Part shown: in pieces, positions 26,045 to 34,783 of the stretch
Layout: every line of letters starts with the position of its first letter
Numbering within the stretch: position 1 is the first letter of the stretch
Assembly (NCBI RefSeq): GCF_024741235.1
Contig: NZ_JANSKA010000004.1
Span: forward strand, 124,001 to 188,000
Length of the DNA: 64,000 nt
Direction of reading: 5' to 3'
Source of the DNA: Tractidigestivibacter montrealensis
Lineage (GTDB): Bacteria; Actinomycetota; Coriobacteriia; Coriobacteriales; Atopobiaceae
Position numbers and translations under genes: made by a program
The notes under the pieces: model-generated
The model's database searches: none
Seen by the model: only the letters and a program-made list of their open reading frames with translations
Told to the model about the DNA's origin: nothing

Positions 26045-27124
26045 CTACTCGTCGCCAAAGCTGATGCCCAGGAGCTTGGCCTCGCGCACGAGGTCGCAGT
26101 TGGGGTCAACGTACTTGAGCTTGCCGGCCACGTCCTCGAGGGGCACGCGGCACATCTTGCCGCCGACCTTCGCGATCATGTAGCCGTACTTGCCCTCGAG
26201 GCAACCGCGCGCCGCCTCCACGCCGCACTGCGTTGCAAAGATGCGGTCCTGGGAATCTGGCTGGCCGCCGCGCTGGGTGTGGCCGGGCACTGCCACGCGG
26301 ACCTCGCGGTCGGTCCTGCGGGCAATCTCCTCAGCGATGTCGTAGGCCACGGAGGGCTTCACGCGCTGCGCGACGAGCTTCTTGTAGTCCTTCTTCTTCA
26401 TCGCCGCCTCCTCCTTGGAGATGGCGCCCTCGGCGCAGACGATGATCGCAAAGCGACCGCCGTTCTCCTCGCGCCTGTCGATGGCCTTGACCACGTTGTC
26501 CATGTCGTAGGGGATCTCGGGGATGAGAATGACGTCGGCGCCACCGGCCACGCCCGCGTAGAGGGGGATCCAACCGACCTTGTGGCCCATGATCTCGATG
26601 ACGAAGACGCGACCGTGGGAGCTTGCGGTGGTGTGGATGTCGTCGATGCAGCGGGTGGCCACGTCGGTTGCCGAGGTGAAGCCAAAGGTGATGTCGGTGC
26701 CCCAGGTGTCGTTGTCGATGGTCTTGGGGAGCGCGATCACGTGCAGGCCCTCCTGCGAGAGGCGGTTTGCCGTCTTGGTGGACCCGTTGCCGCCCAGCAC
26801 GAAGAGGCAGTCGAGCTTGAGGTTCTTGTAGGTGCGCTTCATGGCGGGGACCTTCACGGTGCCATCGGCCTCGGGGACGTCAAGCAGCTTGAAGGGGGTG
26901 CGGCTGGTGCCCAGGACGGTGCCGCCCTGCGAGAGCAGGCCGGAGAAGTCGCCGGGCGTCATCTGGATGTAGCGGTTGTGGATGAGGCCCTGGTAGCCGT
27001 CGAGGAAGCCGTAGATCTCGACGTCCTGCTTGGTGTTGTGCATGACGGTCTTGACGATTGCGCGCATGGTCGCGTTGAGCGCCTGGCAGTCGCCACCGCT
27101 GGTGAGAAGGCCAATCCTCAGCAT
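26045..27124 (-). CDS. pfkA: 6-Phosphofructokinase
   Basis: Glycolytic enzyme of 359 residues phosphorylating fructose 6-phosphate. Motifs: LLTSGGDCQALNATMRA at the start, LGGNGSTKTA (111-119), PKTIDNDTWGTD (133-144) and EIMGHKVGW. The phosphoryl-donor positions read Gly114 and Lys134; the canonical ATP enzymes have Gly/Gly and PPi enzymes Asp/Lys, so this is the mixed group III-like pattern. Asn113 replaces the usual Asp of GGDGS. Donor (ATP or PPi) therefore needs assay. First gene of the operon. Confidence 0.93.
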   Translation of the reverse strand: MLRIGLLTSGGDCQALNATMRAIVKTVMHNTKQDVEIYGFLDGYQGLIHNRYIQMTPGDFSGLLSQGGTVLGTSRTPFKLLDVPEADGTVKVPAMKRTYKNLKLDCLFVLGGNGSTKTANRLSQEGLHVIALPKTIDNDTWGTDITFGFTSATDVATRCIDDIHTTASSHGRVFVIEIMGHKVGWIPLYAGVAGGADVILIPEIPYDMDNVVKAIDRREENGGRFAIIVCAEGAISKEEAAMKKKDYKKLVAQRVKPSVAYDIAEEIARRTDREVRVAVPGHTQRGGQPDSQDRIFATQCGVEAARGCLEGKYGYMIAKVGGKMCRVPLEDVAGKLKYVDPNCDLVREAKLLGISFGDE

Positions 27125-27200
27125 GTTTCATCCTCTCCTGTGGTCCGTCGCCCCTGACGGACGCCTGAGGAGAGTTTGGCACAAGTTGGAGCAGCTGGTG

Positions 27201-27227
27201 GGGCCGGCCGTCAGCGGGTGCCGGCCC
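27201..27227. terminator. GC-rich hairpin downstream of pdxT
   Basis: GGGCCGGC / GCCGGCCC with an 11-base loop lies between pdxT and pfk. There is no T-tract on either strand, so intrinsic termination is only possible, not clear. Confidence 0.35.
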
Positions 27228-27273
27228 GGCGCAGGCGTTGGCCTTGCGTGGGGCCGGCTGGGTGAAGCCATGG

Positions 27274-27843
27274 TCATAGCGAGAGGAACAGCTGGTGGAC
27301 CCTGAGGTCTGGGTCAAGCTCGGGATGGAAGGCGAAGCCGAGCTGAGTGCCCTGCCGCACGGCCACCACGTTTCCATCCACGCGCGCCAGGACCTGGACG
27401 CCCGCACCCGCATCCACCACGCGGGGCGCGCGGATGAAGGTCAGGGGCACCTCTCGGCCAACGCCTGCGACGTCTGCCGTCGCATGGAAGCTCCCGAGCT
27501 GGCGTCCGTAGGCGTTGCGTTCGACGGTCACGTCCATCGTGGCCAGGCGCGGCGTGCCCTTGTCGTCATGCGCGGCAAGGCGCTGCGCCAGGAGGATGAG
27601 CCCGGCGCAGGTGGCAAGCACGGGCATACCATCCTCGATGCGCTCGCGCAGGGGCTCGAGCATGCCCAGCTCCTCGAGGAGGCGACCCTGGACCGTGGAC
27701 TCGCCACCCGGAAGCACCAGCCGGTCGAACGAACGGGCAAGGTCATCGGGGCCACGCAGCTCGAAGGCCTTCTCGCCAAGCTCCGCAAGGCGTGCCTCGT
27801 GCTCGGCGAAGGCTCCCTGCAGGGCGAGAACCGCGGTCGCCAT
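27274..27843 (-). CDS. pdxT: Pyridoxal 5'-phosphate synthase glutaminase subunit PdxT
   Basis: Class I glutamine amidotransferase of 189 residues that releases ammonia from glutamine and channels it to PdxS. Motifs: VLALQGAFAEHE, GGEST, the nucleophile Cys in ATCAGLILLA, and the FHPEL His-Glu pair near the end. Its ATG overlaps the pdxS stop by one base (TAATG), indicating translational coupling. Confidence 0.96.
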   Translation of the reverse strand: MATAVLALQGAFAEHEARLAELGEKAFELRGPDDLARSFDRLVLPGGESTVQGRLLEELGMLEPLRERIEDGMPVLATCAGLILLAQRLAAHDDKGTPRLATMDVTVERNAYGRQLGSFHATADVAGVGREVPLTFIRAPRVVDAGAGVQVLARVDGNVVAVRQGTQLGFAFHPELDPDLRVHQLFLSL

Positions 27844-28751
27844 TACTTGCCCCTCTCGGCCATGAGCAGGTCTATCTCGTCCTTGTTGATGCCAACCATG
27901 GCCTCGCCGAGGTCCTCGGAGAGGGCGGCCACCTTCTCGGGGTCGTCAAAGTTGGTGACGGCGCCAACGATGGCGCGGGCGCGCTTGGCTGGGTCGCCGC
28001 TCTTGAAGATGCCCGAGCCCACGAAGACACCCTCGGCGCCCAGCTGCATCATGAGCGCGGCGTCCGCGGGGGTGGCAACGCCGCCTGCGGCAAAGTTGAC
28101 CACCGGGAGGCGGCCGCTGTCGTGCACGGAGCGCACGAGTTCGACCGGTACCTGCAGGCGCTTCGCCTCCTCGAAGAGCTCGTCGTCGCGCAGGCTCACC
28201 ACGTGGCGGATCTGCGCGTTGATGAGGCGCATGTGGCTCACGGCCTGAACCACGTCACCCGTGCCCGGCTCGCCCTTGGTGCGAATCATCGACGCGCCCT
28301 CGGCGATGCGGCGAAGTGCCTCGCTCAGGTTGCGCGCGCCGCAGACGAAGGGCACCGCGAACTGGGTCTTGTCGATGTGGTAGACGTCGTCGGCGGGGGA
28401 GAGGACCTCTGACTCGTCGATGTAGTCGATGTCGATGGCCTGGAGCACCTGCGCCTCCACAAAGTGGCCGATGCGGCACTTGGCCATGACGGGGATGGAG
28501 ACCGCGGCCTGGATGCCCTTGATCATGTGGGGGTCGCTCATGCGGCTCACGCCGCCCGCCGCGCGGATGTCCGCCGGGATGCGCTCGAGCGCCATGACGG
28601 CGCACGCGCCAGCCTCCTCGGCAATGCGTGCCTGCCCAGGGGTGGTGACGTCCATGATGACGCCACCCTTGAGCATCTGGGCCAGCTCGCGGTTGAGCTT
28701 TGCGCGCTCCGGTCCGGGCGCCGGTGTGGTGGTCTTCTCGTCCTGTGCCAT
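27843..28751 (-). CDS. pdxS: Pyridoxal 5'-phosphate synthase subunit PdxS
   Basis: Synthase subunit of 302 residues that builds PLP from ribose 5-phosphate, glyceraldehyde 3-phosphate and ammonia. Typical sequence: [40 protein letters not shown], catalytic Lys regions [12 protein letters not shown] and RTKGEPGTG. Forms the pdxST operon, divergent from a MocR-type regulator. Confidence 0.97.
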   Translation of the reverse strand: MAQDEKTTTPAPGPERAKLNRELAQMLKGGVIMDVTTPGQARIAEEAGACAVMALERIPADIRAAGGVSRMSDPHMIKGIQAAVSIPVMAKCRIGHFVEAQVLQAIDIDYIDESEVLSPADDVYHIDKTQFAVPFVCGARNLSEALRRIAEGASMIRTKGEPGTGDVVQAVSHMRLINAQIRHVVSLRDDELFEEAKRLQVPVELVRSVHDSGRLPVVNFAAGGVATPADAALMMQLGAEGVFVGSGIFKSGDPAKRARAIVGAVTNFDDPEKVAALSEDLGEAMVGINKDEIDLLMAERGK

Positions 28752-28840
28752 TGTCGTCCTCCTCGTTCTGGCGTGTTCGTGTGGCTACGTAGGGTAGGCT
28801 CAATATGGTCATAGTGAAATGCCCAGAACGTGATAGGTTG

Positions 28841-28884
28841 ATAGGGCCAAAATAAGGCCAGTGTTACCGTTTCGATAAGGCCAG
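28841..28884. promoter_or_regulatory. PdxR-type direct-repeat operator between pdxST and mocR
   Basis: Three near-identical direct repeats ATARGGCCA begin at 28841, 28852 and 28875, spaced 11 and 23 bp, i.e. one and two helical turns. Known PdxR regulators bind direct repeats in the divergent region, so this is the likely binding site. The last copy lies 20 bp before the regulator's ATG, suggesting autorepression. Confidence 0.6.
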
Positions 28885-28903
28885 AGGTCGAGAGGATGGT
28901 TGC

Positions 28904-30343
28904 ATGCGAGGCATTGACCTCACCGGGCGAGGGGAGCTTCCCCTCTACGAGTACCTCTACCGGTGCATTCGTGACCAGGTTGTGACGGGCGAGATTGCAG
29001 CGGAGGAGCGGCTGCCCTCGCGGCGCACCCTCGCGGAGCGCCTGGGGGTGAGCGTGGTCACCGTGGAGGGGGCCTATGCGCAGCTGGTTGCCGAGGGGTA
29101 TGTGGTCGCCCGGTCACGTCGCGGCTACTACGCCGCAAGCCTGCCCTCGCTGCCCAATGTGGCCGCGACGATGCCCGTGGTTGCTGCCTCTGCGCACACC
29201 GCAAAGGCGGGGTGGGAAGATAAACGCGCCGCAGGTAGCGTGCCGTATGACCTCACGCGCGGAGCCAACGTGGCCTCGCCGGGGGCGGCCCGGCTCTGGG
29301 AGCGGGCGCTGCGCGATGTCATCTCGCACGAGCCGGACGACGTCCTCTATCGCACGCCGCCTGCTCGCGGCGTGATGCGCCTCCGCGAGGCGATAGCCGA
29401 CCACCTCGCGCGCTCGCGGGGGATGTCGGTGGACCCAGAGCTGGTGGTCGTGGGTGCCGGTGCGCAGGCGCTCTATGGGCTTGTCGCGCAGCTCCTGCGC
29501 GAGGGTGGGCCCGTGGGAGTCGAGGACCCTGGCTACGCCCGTGCGAGCGAGACCTACCGAGCACATGGGCTTGACGTGCGCTACCTGCCACTCGACGCCG
29601 AGGGCATTTCGGTGCGGGCCCTGCGTGGGTCTTGCGCTGCCGTTGCCCACGTGATGCCGTCGCACCAGTTTCCCACTGGTCGCGTGATGAGCGTCGCGCG
29701 TCGCTACGAACTTCTGGGATGGGCTGCCGAGAAGGACCGGCGCTACCTCGTCGAGGACGACTACGACTGCGAGCTGCGGCTTGCCGGCCGTCCCATCCCG
29801 GCGCTCGCGAGCATCGACGCCACGGGCAGCGTTCTCTACCTCAACACCTTCTCGAAGAGCCTGTCGTCCGCGCTGCGCATTGCGTACCTGGTGCTGCCGG
29901 CATCGCTCGACACCATGTTTGACGATCGGCTGGGGTTTCTCTCCTCAACCGTGCCCGCGATCGACCAGGTCGCCCTTGCCCATGCGCTCGAGTCCGGCGC
30001 GTACGAGAGGCACGTCGCCCGCTATCGCCGCGGGATGCGAGAGGTGCGCGACGCGCTGGTCGAGGGGATCCTCGATGGTCCGGCGAGTGGACGCGTGCGC
30101 GTCGAGGAGGCAGACTCCGGCATTCACCTCGTGCTTGCGGTCGAGGACGACGGCCGAGGGGAGCGAGGGATCGCCGCCGCGGCGCGCGCGGAGGGAGTGG
30201 GGCTGGCTCCGCTCTCCTCGTTCGCACACGTCCCGGAGCATGCGGCGGCAGGCGATGGCCGCGCCAGGTTCGTTGTGCAGTACGACGGGCTCTCGGTCGA
30301 GGACGCCCGCGCCGCCGCCAGCGCGCTTGGCTCCGTGCTATAG
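28904..30343 (+). CDS. pdxR: MocR/PdxR-type transcriptional regulator (GntR HTH fused to aminotransferase fold)
   Basis: Protein of 479 residues. An N-terminal GntR winged helix (LPSRRTLAERLGVSVVTVEGAY) is joined to a class I aminotransferase-like domain from about residue 110. The PLP-binding lysine lies in LNTFSKSLSSALRIAYLV. In such regulators PLP is a ligand and no transamination is needed. Divergence from pdxST with an intervening direct-repeat operator makes PdxR-type control of vitamin B6 synthesis the best reading. The gene overlaps the convergent GNAT gene by 6 bp. Confidence 0.92.
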   Translation: MRGIDLTGRGELPLYEYLYRCIRDQVVTGEIAAEERLPSRRTLAERLGVSVVTVEGAYAQLVAEGYVVARSRRGYYAASLPSLPNVAATMPVVAASAHTAKAGWEDKRAAGSVPYDLTRGANVASPGAARLWERALRDVISHEPDDVLYRTPPARGVMRLREAIADHLARSRGMSVDPELVVVGAGAQALYGLVAQLLREGGPVGVEDPGYARASETYRAHGLDVRYLPLDAEGISVRALRGSCAAVAHVMPSHQFPTGRVMSVARRYELLGWAAEKDRRYLVEDDYDCELRLAGRPIPALASIDATGSVLYLNTFSKSLSSALRIAYLVLPASLDTMFDDRLGFLSSTVPAIDQVALAHALESGAYERHVARYRRGMREVRDALVEGILDGPASGRVRVEEADSGIHLVLAVEDDGRGERGIAAAARAEGVGLAPLSSFAHVPEHAAAGDGRARFVVQYDGLSVEDARAAASALGSVL

Positions 30344-30922
30344 GCCGAGCTTGTCTCTTACCTGCGGGAACGGCAGCACGCTGGGCTGCCCCAGGGTGTG
30401 CTCGCCCAGGTCGCGCTCCATCCATACCGTGTCGTACCAGCGGCCAAACTTGTAGCCGCACTTGGGGAAGCGACCAATCTCGCGGTAGCCGAGCCGCGTG
30501 TGGAAGGTGACGCTTCCGTTGTCGAGGTGGGTGTCCGGCGTGCTAGTGGTGGCGATGCAGGCATAGAGGTTGAGAACGCCCTGCGCAGCGAGCGTGCGCT
30601 CAAGCTCCCGGTAGAGCGCCGAGCCAGCGCCGTGCCCGCGCTTCTCGCGCGCAACGTAGATGGAGGTCTCAACGCACCAGGCATATGCGGCGCGGCCGTA
30701 GTAGGGGCTTGCGTAGGCGTAGCCCACCGCCACGCCCGAAGGGTCGCGCGCCACCAGCCAGGGATGCGTGGAAGTGATTCGCTCGATGCGCGAGGACATC
30801 TCGCGTGCGCCGGGTGCCTCGTACTCAAAGGTGATGGCGGTGTCTTGCACGTAAGGGGCGTAGATGATGGCAATGTCTGCGGCATCTGTGCTGGTGGCAA
30901 CCGTAATGCGGAGCTCTTCCAT
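30338..30922 (-). CDS. GNAT-family N-acetyltransferase (phosphinothricin acetyltransferase-like)
   Basis: Protein of 194 residues. IYAPYVQDTAITFEYEAP at the start and the acetyl-CoA loop REKRGHGAGSALYRELE are typical of the Pat/YncA group, which acetylates the amino group of phosphinothricin, methionine derivatives or other small amines. Natural substrate unknown. Converges with and slightly overlaps the MocR gene. Confidence 0.88.
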   Translation of the reverse strand: MEELRITVATSTDAADIAIIYAPYVQDTAITFEYEAPGAREMSSRIERITSTHPWLVARDPSGVAVGYAYASPYYGRAAYAWCVETSIYVAREKRGHGAGSALYRELERTLAAQGVLNLYACIATTSTPDTHLDNGSVTFHTRLGYREIGRFPKCGYKFGRWYDTVWMERDLGEHTLGQPSVLPFPQVRDKLGL

Positions 30923-31004
30923 GGGTTCCTCCTCCTGGTGTTAGAGCCAACTATAACGATGGAGGGCAGTGAGGGCTTGCGACGGTTGGGGCCCACGTGG
31001 GCCC

Positions 31005-31258
31005 GCTGCGCAAAAAGGCGATGTCGGACGGAGATTGAAGCTCCGCTGCACAAAAAGGGGATATCGAACGGTCCCTTTCGGCTGCTGACATTAAGAATTC
31101 AACTAAAATTGTAAAGATATGAATATATGTAGCTAATATATGCATAAATTTGCAAATATAATTAAAAAATTGATGTTGCAATCCCGAAGGCACCGTTCGA
31201 TAGAGCTTTTTTATGCAGCAATCGCGATTTCTCCGTCCGATAGAGCACTTTTATGCAG
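31005..31258. repeat. Inverted-repeat element with AT-rich core (about 254 bp)
   Basis: The left arm (31005-31081) holds two tandem units beginning GCTGCGCAAAAAGG and GCTGCACAAAAAGG, each ending TCGRACGG. The right arm (31184-31258) carries the same pair inverted, containing CCGTTCGATAGAGC and CCGTCCGATAGAGC followed by TTATGCAG. Between them lies a strongly AT-rich core (about 31085-31180). No plausible gene is inside. The form resembles a MITE or a non-autonomous remnant. Confidence 0.75.
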
Positions 31259-31450
31259 TCAACGGACCTCGAGTCCCTGAGTGCGCATGTCGGTCGCTGA
31301 GTACGCCCCTCTGCCACCTCTTTGGCCGACGCTCCCCTGTGATAAAGTGCGCTCACGGACGCTTGCCCCGCTTGGGGTGGCGGCTGGGTGACAATGGGTG
31401 CACGCGCCGGAGGTTCGGCCGGCGCAGATTGGCTCGAAAGGCGGTATGGC

Positions 31451-32797
31451 ATGGCAGACGAGCACGACGGCACGGCGGCTACCGGCAACGCGGAGGCGGC
31501 GGAAGTTACGCACCTCCCGCACGAGAAGCTCGAGGAGATGCAGCTTGAGGGAGTGCGCCGCACGTTGGTCAACTGCTACGAGCATATCCCGTTCTATAAG
31601 CGCTCCTTCGACGAGGCGGGCTTTGACCCCTATCACCTGGCCTCTCTCGATGACCTTGCCAACGCGCCCTTTGTGACCAAGCAGGACCTGCGCGACGCGG
31701 CCCCCTACGGCATGCTTGCCGTGCCCCTCTCTGACGTTCGAGAGATCCACATGTCGTCTGGCACCACGGGCGTGGCCACGCTTGGCGCCTACACCCAGCA
31801 TGACCTTGACTTCTGGGCAGACTGCTTCGCGCGCGGCATTCGCTACGCGGGTGGCGGCACCAACGACGTTGTGCAGGTTGCCTACGGCTACGGCCTCTTC
31901 ACGGGCGGCCTTGGCGCCCACTACGGCGCCCTCGCCTCTGGCGCAACGGTGATTCCCACCTCTGCCGGCAACACCGAGCGTCAGATTCGCATCCTGCGCG
32001 AGATGGGCACCACGATCCTCTGCTGCACGCCCAGCTACGCCATGCACATCGCAGACACGGCGCTGGAGATGGGCCTTGACCCCTCGCGCGACTTCCACCT
32101 CAAGGCGGGAATCCACGGCGCCGAGCCCTTCTCGGACAACTTCCGTGCCGAGCTCGAGCGCAAGCTCAACTACAAGGTGCTCGACATCTACGGCCTTACC
32201 GAGACCATGGGTCCGGGCGTGGCCTGCGAATGCCTCGAGCAGGACGGCCTTCACCTGGCAGAGGACCACTTCTTTGCCGAGATTATCGACCCGGCCACCG
32301 GCAAGCGCCTGCCCGACGGCGAGTGGGGCGAGCTTGTCCTTACCACGCTCGATCGCGAGGCATCGCCCGTCGTGCGCTACCGCACGCGCGACATCACGCG
32401 CATCCTGCCTGGCGAGTGCCCCTGCGGCTGCACACACAAGCGCATCGACCGCCTGCATGGCCGCACCGATGACATGCTCATCATCCGCGGCGTGAACGTC
32501 TTCCCGTCGCAGATCGAGGACGTCATGAAGACCTTCGATCAGGTCTCCAGCTGGTACCAGATCGAGGTTGGCACAGACGAGCGCTCGCTGGATGTGGTCA
32601 CGCTTAAGGCCGAGGCGAACCCCGACTTCGACTTCGACCAGACCGGCGCAATCGAGTCCCTGCAGCGTCAGATCTCCGCGCGCCTCAAGACCGACCTCTC
32701 CGTTGGCATCAAGGTTCGCATCGTCGAGCCCAAGTCCATCTCGCGCAGCACCGGCAAGGCAAAGCGCGTCATCGACACGAGGAAGGGGATTAAGTGA
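31451..32797 (+). CDS. paaK: Phenylacetate--CoA ligase family (aryl-acid CoA ligase)
   Basis: AMP-forming acyl-CoA synthetase of 448 residues. Motifs: P-loop MSSGTTGVATLG, IYGLTETMGPGV, YRTRDITRILPG and RLHGRTDDMLIIRGVNVFP. It activates phenylacetate or another aryl acid with ATP and CoA. In anaerobes such ligases act in aromatic amino acid fermentation. The ATG at 31451 is chosen by AAAGG upstream and family length; an extended start at 31388 is unlikely. Coupled to the following ACT-domain gene. Confidence 0.92.
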   Translation: MADEHDGTAATGNAEAAEVTHLPHEKLEEMQLEGVRRTLVNCYEHIPFYKRSFDEAGFDPYHLASLDDLANAPFVTKQDLRDAAPYGMLAVPLSDVREIHMSSGTTGVATLGAYTQHDLDFWADCFARGIRYAGGGTNDVVQVAYGYGLFTGGLGAHYGALASGATVIPTSAGNTERQIRILREMGTTILCCTPSYAMHIADTALEMGLDPSRDFHLKAGIHGAEPFSDNFRAELERKLNYKVLDIYGLTETMGPGVACECLEQDGLHLAEDHFFAEIIDPATGKRLPDGEWGELVLTTLDREASPVVRYRTRDITRILPGECPCGCTHKRIDRLHGRTDDMLIIRGVNVFPSQIEDVMKTFDQVSSWYQIEVGTDERSLDVVTLKAEANPDFDFDQTGAIESLQRQISARLKTDLSVGIKVRIVEPKSISRSTGKAKRVIDTRKGIK

Positions 32798-33225
32798 TGA
32801 TCAAGCAGATTTCGGTCTTTCTTGAGAACGACAAGGGCCGTCTGGCCGCGCTCTGCCGCTGCTTGGCGGACGCGGGCGTCAACATGAGCGCCCTCTCGAT
32901 TGCCGATACCCCGGAGTACGGCCTGGTACGCATCGTATGCAATGAGGCCGACAAGGCCAAGGCGGCGCTCGACGCGGCCGGCTACCGTGCTCGCGTGACC
33001 AAGGTCACGGCCGTGGCAGTGCCAAACCGCCCCGGCGGCCTGGCCGAGCTCCTCGAGACGCTGGACAACGCAGACATCTCGGTGGAGTACGGGTATTGCT
33101 TCTCGCACCAGGACGGCAATGCGATCTTTGCCCTCAAGGTGACGGACCCGGCGCAGGCGGCCGAGGCAGTCTTTGCCATCGAGCGAGCCGGCTTCCAGAT
33201 TCTGGAGGAGGGCGAGCTGGACTAG
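32797..33225 (+). CDS. Tandem ACT-domain protein
   Basis: Protein of 142 residues made of two ACT domains: the first from KQISVFLENDKGRLAALCRC, the second from VPNRPGGLAELLETLDNAD. ACT pairs bind amino acids. Such proteins are commonly encoded beside aryl-CoA ligases in anaerobes and may sense aromatic amino acids. The ATG overlaps the ligase stop by one base (TGATG), with AGGAAGGGG upstream; a GTG three bases earlier is an alternative start. Confidence 0.9.
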   Translation: MIKQISVFLENDKGRLAALCRCLADAGVNMSALSIADTPEYGLVRIVCNEADKAKAALDAAGYRARVTKVTAVAVPNRPGGLAELLETLDNADISVEYGYCFSHQDGNAIFALKVTDPAQAAEAVFAIERAGFQILEEGELD

Positions 33226-33307
33226 CTTGGGTCCCGGACGTCGTCCTTCTCGCGCTTGGCGGCCTTGTCGCCGGAGAGCGCCGTATGTTGCAATTTCATT
33301 CAAAACA

Positions 33308-33343
33308 GGCCCTCCGGAGACAATTTGTCTCCGGAGGGCCTTT
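33308..33343. terminator. Bidirectional intrinsic terminator
   Basis: Perfect 16-bp arms GGCCCTCCGGAGACAA / TTGTCTCCGGAGGGCC, followed by TTT on the plus strand and by TGTTTTG on the minus strand. It separates the ACT gene from the convergent MTA phosphorylase gene. Confidence 0.9.
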
Positions 33344-33411
33344 GGTGTTGCGTTGTGCCTCATTTTGGGACTTTTGGCGACGTGCGGAATACCACGTTCC
33401 GCCGCGATGCC

Positions 33412-34224
33412 CTACAGGCGCTCGAAGAGCGATGCGCTTCCCGTGCAGTCGTCGTCGATTGTGGCGGGCAGCGCCGGGACCATGGCCTCGATGAGTTTGC
33501 GCAGCAGGTGGAGGTTCTCGTTGAAGACGCGCAGCACGTCATCGTTGGTGACGGCGGCGTACTTGCCCAGGCCGGAGTCGTAGTCGGTGACCAGGCTCAC
33601 GTTCACGTAGTGCATGCCCAGCTCGCGCGCAAGCCACGCCTCGGGGTACTGCGTCATGTTTACCACCGACCAGCCCATATTCTGGAACCACTCGCTCTCT
33701 GCGGTGGTCGAGAAGCGCGGTCCCTGGACGGTGACCACTGTGCCGCCGTCGTGCACGGGAATGCCCAGCTCGCGGCACTTTTCGACGGCCACCTTGCGCA
33801 TGGTCTCACAGTAGGGGTGAGCGGCGGAGAGGTGCTGCACGCCCAGGCCTAGGTCATGCGTGAAGAACGTGTCGGCGCGGCCCTTGGTCCTGTCCACAAA
33901 CTGGTCGCAGATCACAAAGTCGCCGGGATGGATGTCAAGCGAGAGGGACCCCACCGAGCACGGCCCAATGACCTGCTTCACGCCCAGCTCGCGCATGCCC
34001 CAGAGGTTGGCACGGTAGTTGACCTCGCCGGGGGCGAAGGTGTGCTTGTGGCCGTGGCGGGGGAGAAACGCGACCTTGCGACCGCCGATGGTCCCCACGG
34101 TGTAGACGTCGGAGGGCTGGCCCCAACGGGTGTCGAGGGAGACCTCCTCGTAGTCGCCCTCGAAGAGGCTGTAGAAGCCGGACCCGCCAAAGATGCCGAT
34201 TTCTGCCTGCGGAAGCTCTGCCAT
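33412..34224 (-). CDS. mtnP: S-methyl-5'-thioadenosine phosphorylase
   Basis: Protein of 270 residues that splits methylthioadenosine with phosphate into adenine and methylthioribose 1-phosphate, part of methionine salvage. Motifs: IGIFGGSGFYSL, FLPRHGHKHTFAPGEVNYRANL, and the purine-site segment PRFSTTAESEWF followed by VNMTQYPEA. The ATG at 34224 has AAAGGAG upstream; the open frame further upstream is AT-rich leader. Other salvage genes are not nearby. Confidence 0.93.
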   Translation of the reverse strand: MAELPQAEIGIFGGSGFYSLFEGDYEEVSLDTRWGQPSDVYTVGTIGGRKVAFLPRHGHKHTFAPGEVNYRANLWGMRELGVKQVIGPCSVGSLSLDIHPGDFVICDQFVDRTKGRADTFFTHDLGLGVQHLSAAHPYCETMRKVAVEKCRELGIPVHDGGTVVTVQGPRFSTTAESEWFQNMGWSVVNMTQYPEAWLARELGMHYVNVSLVTDYDSGLGKYAAVTNDDVLRVFNENLHLLRKLIEAMVPALPATIDDDCTGSASLFERL

Positions 34225-34473
34225 GCGTGACTCCTTTCGAATGCGGTGCATATGCCCTCGTACATTGTAGAGTGGCGTCTCTGCTCCGTCACGCGGCACC
34301 GCATCAAAGCCAATCGATACAAGCTCTATATGGGAAGGTACATCAAAATGTATTTTACCTATCCATTGGCCAATCCTACTATCAAGACTGAAAGGCGGCG
34401 CGCCCCATGGCGTGCTGCACAGGGACCGCAACAGGTGTTGCCGTCCAACCGCATGTCGTTATAGGAGGCAACA
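34225..34473. other. Divergent AT-richer promoter region of mtnP and tatA
   Basis: 249 bp with AT-rich blocks (CATCAAAATGTATTTTACC around 34341). It must hold both promoters. No gene seen. Confidence 0.4.
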
Positions 34474-34728
34474 ATGGTTCTCGGAATGGGTGTTCCCGAG
34501 CTTCTCGTCATCCTTTTGGTAGCCCTGATCATCTTTGGGCCCAAGAACCTTCCCAAGCTCGGTTCCGCTATCGGCAAGACCGTCAAGAACGTGCGCGAGG
34601 GCATGGAGGAGGGCAGTGACGACAAGGACGTCGCCAAGGCCGAGAAGTCCAGCGCCTCCGAGAACGTCGAGGAGGTTGTCGCCGATCCCGATGACGCCGA
34701 TGCCGAGGTTGATTCAAGCGCCAAGTAA
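34474..34728 (+). CDS. tatA: Sec-independent protein translocase TatA
   Basis: Protein of 84 residues. One N-terminal transmembrane helix (ELLVILLVALIIFG) is followed by the FGPKNLPKLGSAIGK hinge and amphipathic helix, then an acidic Asp/Glu/Ser tail. TatA oligomers form the pore for folded twin-arginine substrates. ATAGGAGG precedes the ATG. tatC is not adjacent. Confidence 0.93.
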   Translation: MVLGMGVPELLVILLVALIIFGPKNLPKLGSAIGKTVKNVREGMEEGSDDKDVAKAEKSSASENVEEVVADPDDADAEVDSSAK

Positions 34729-34783
34729 CTCTGATTCCCATTTCCCCAGGCCGGACGGCCTCCTTCCTCCGCCCGGCCAGTTC

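Noticed and set aside
30951-31193. Possible 80-residue protein in the AT-rich core of the inverted-repeat element
   Set aside because: Hydrophobic AT-driven translation, no ribosome site, and the frame runs through the repeat arms; more likely non-coding.
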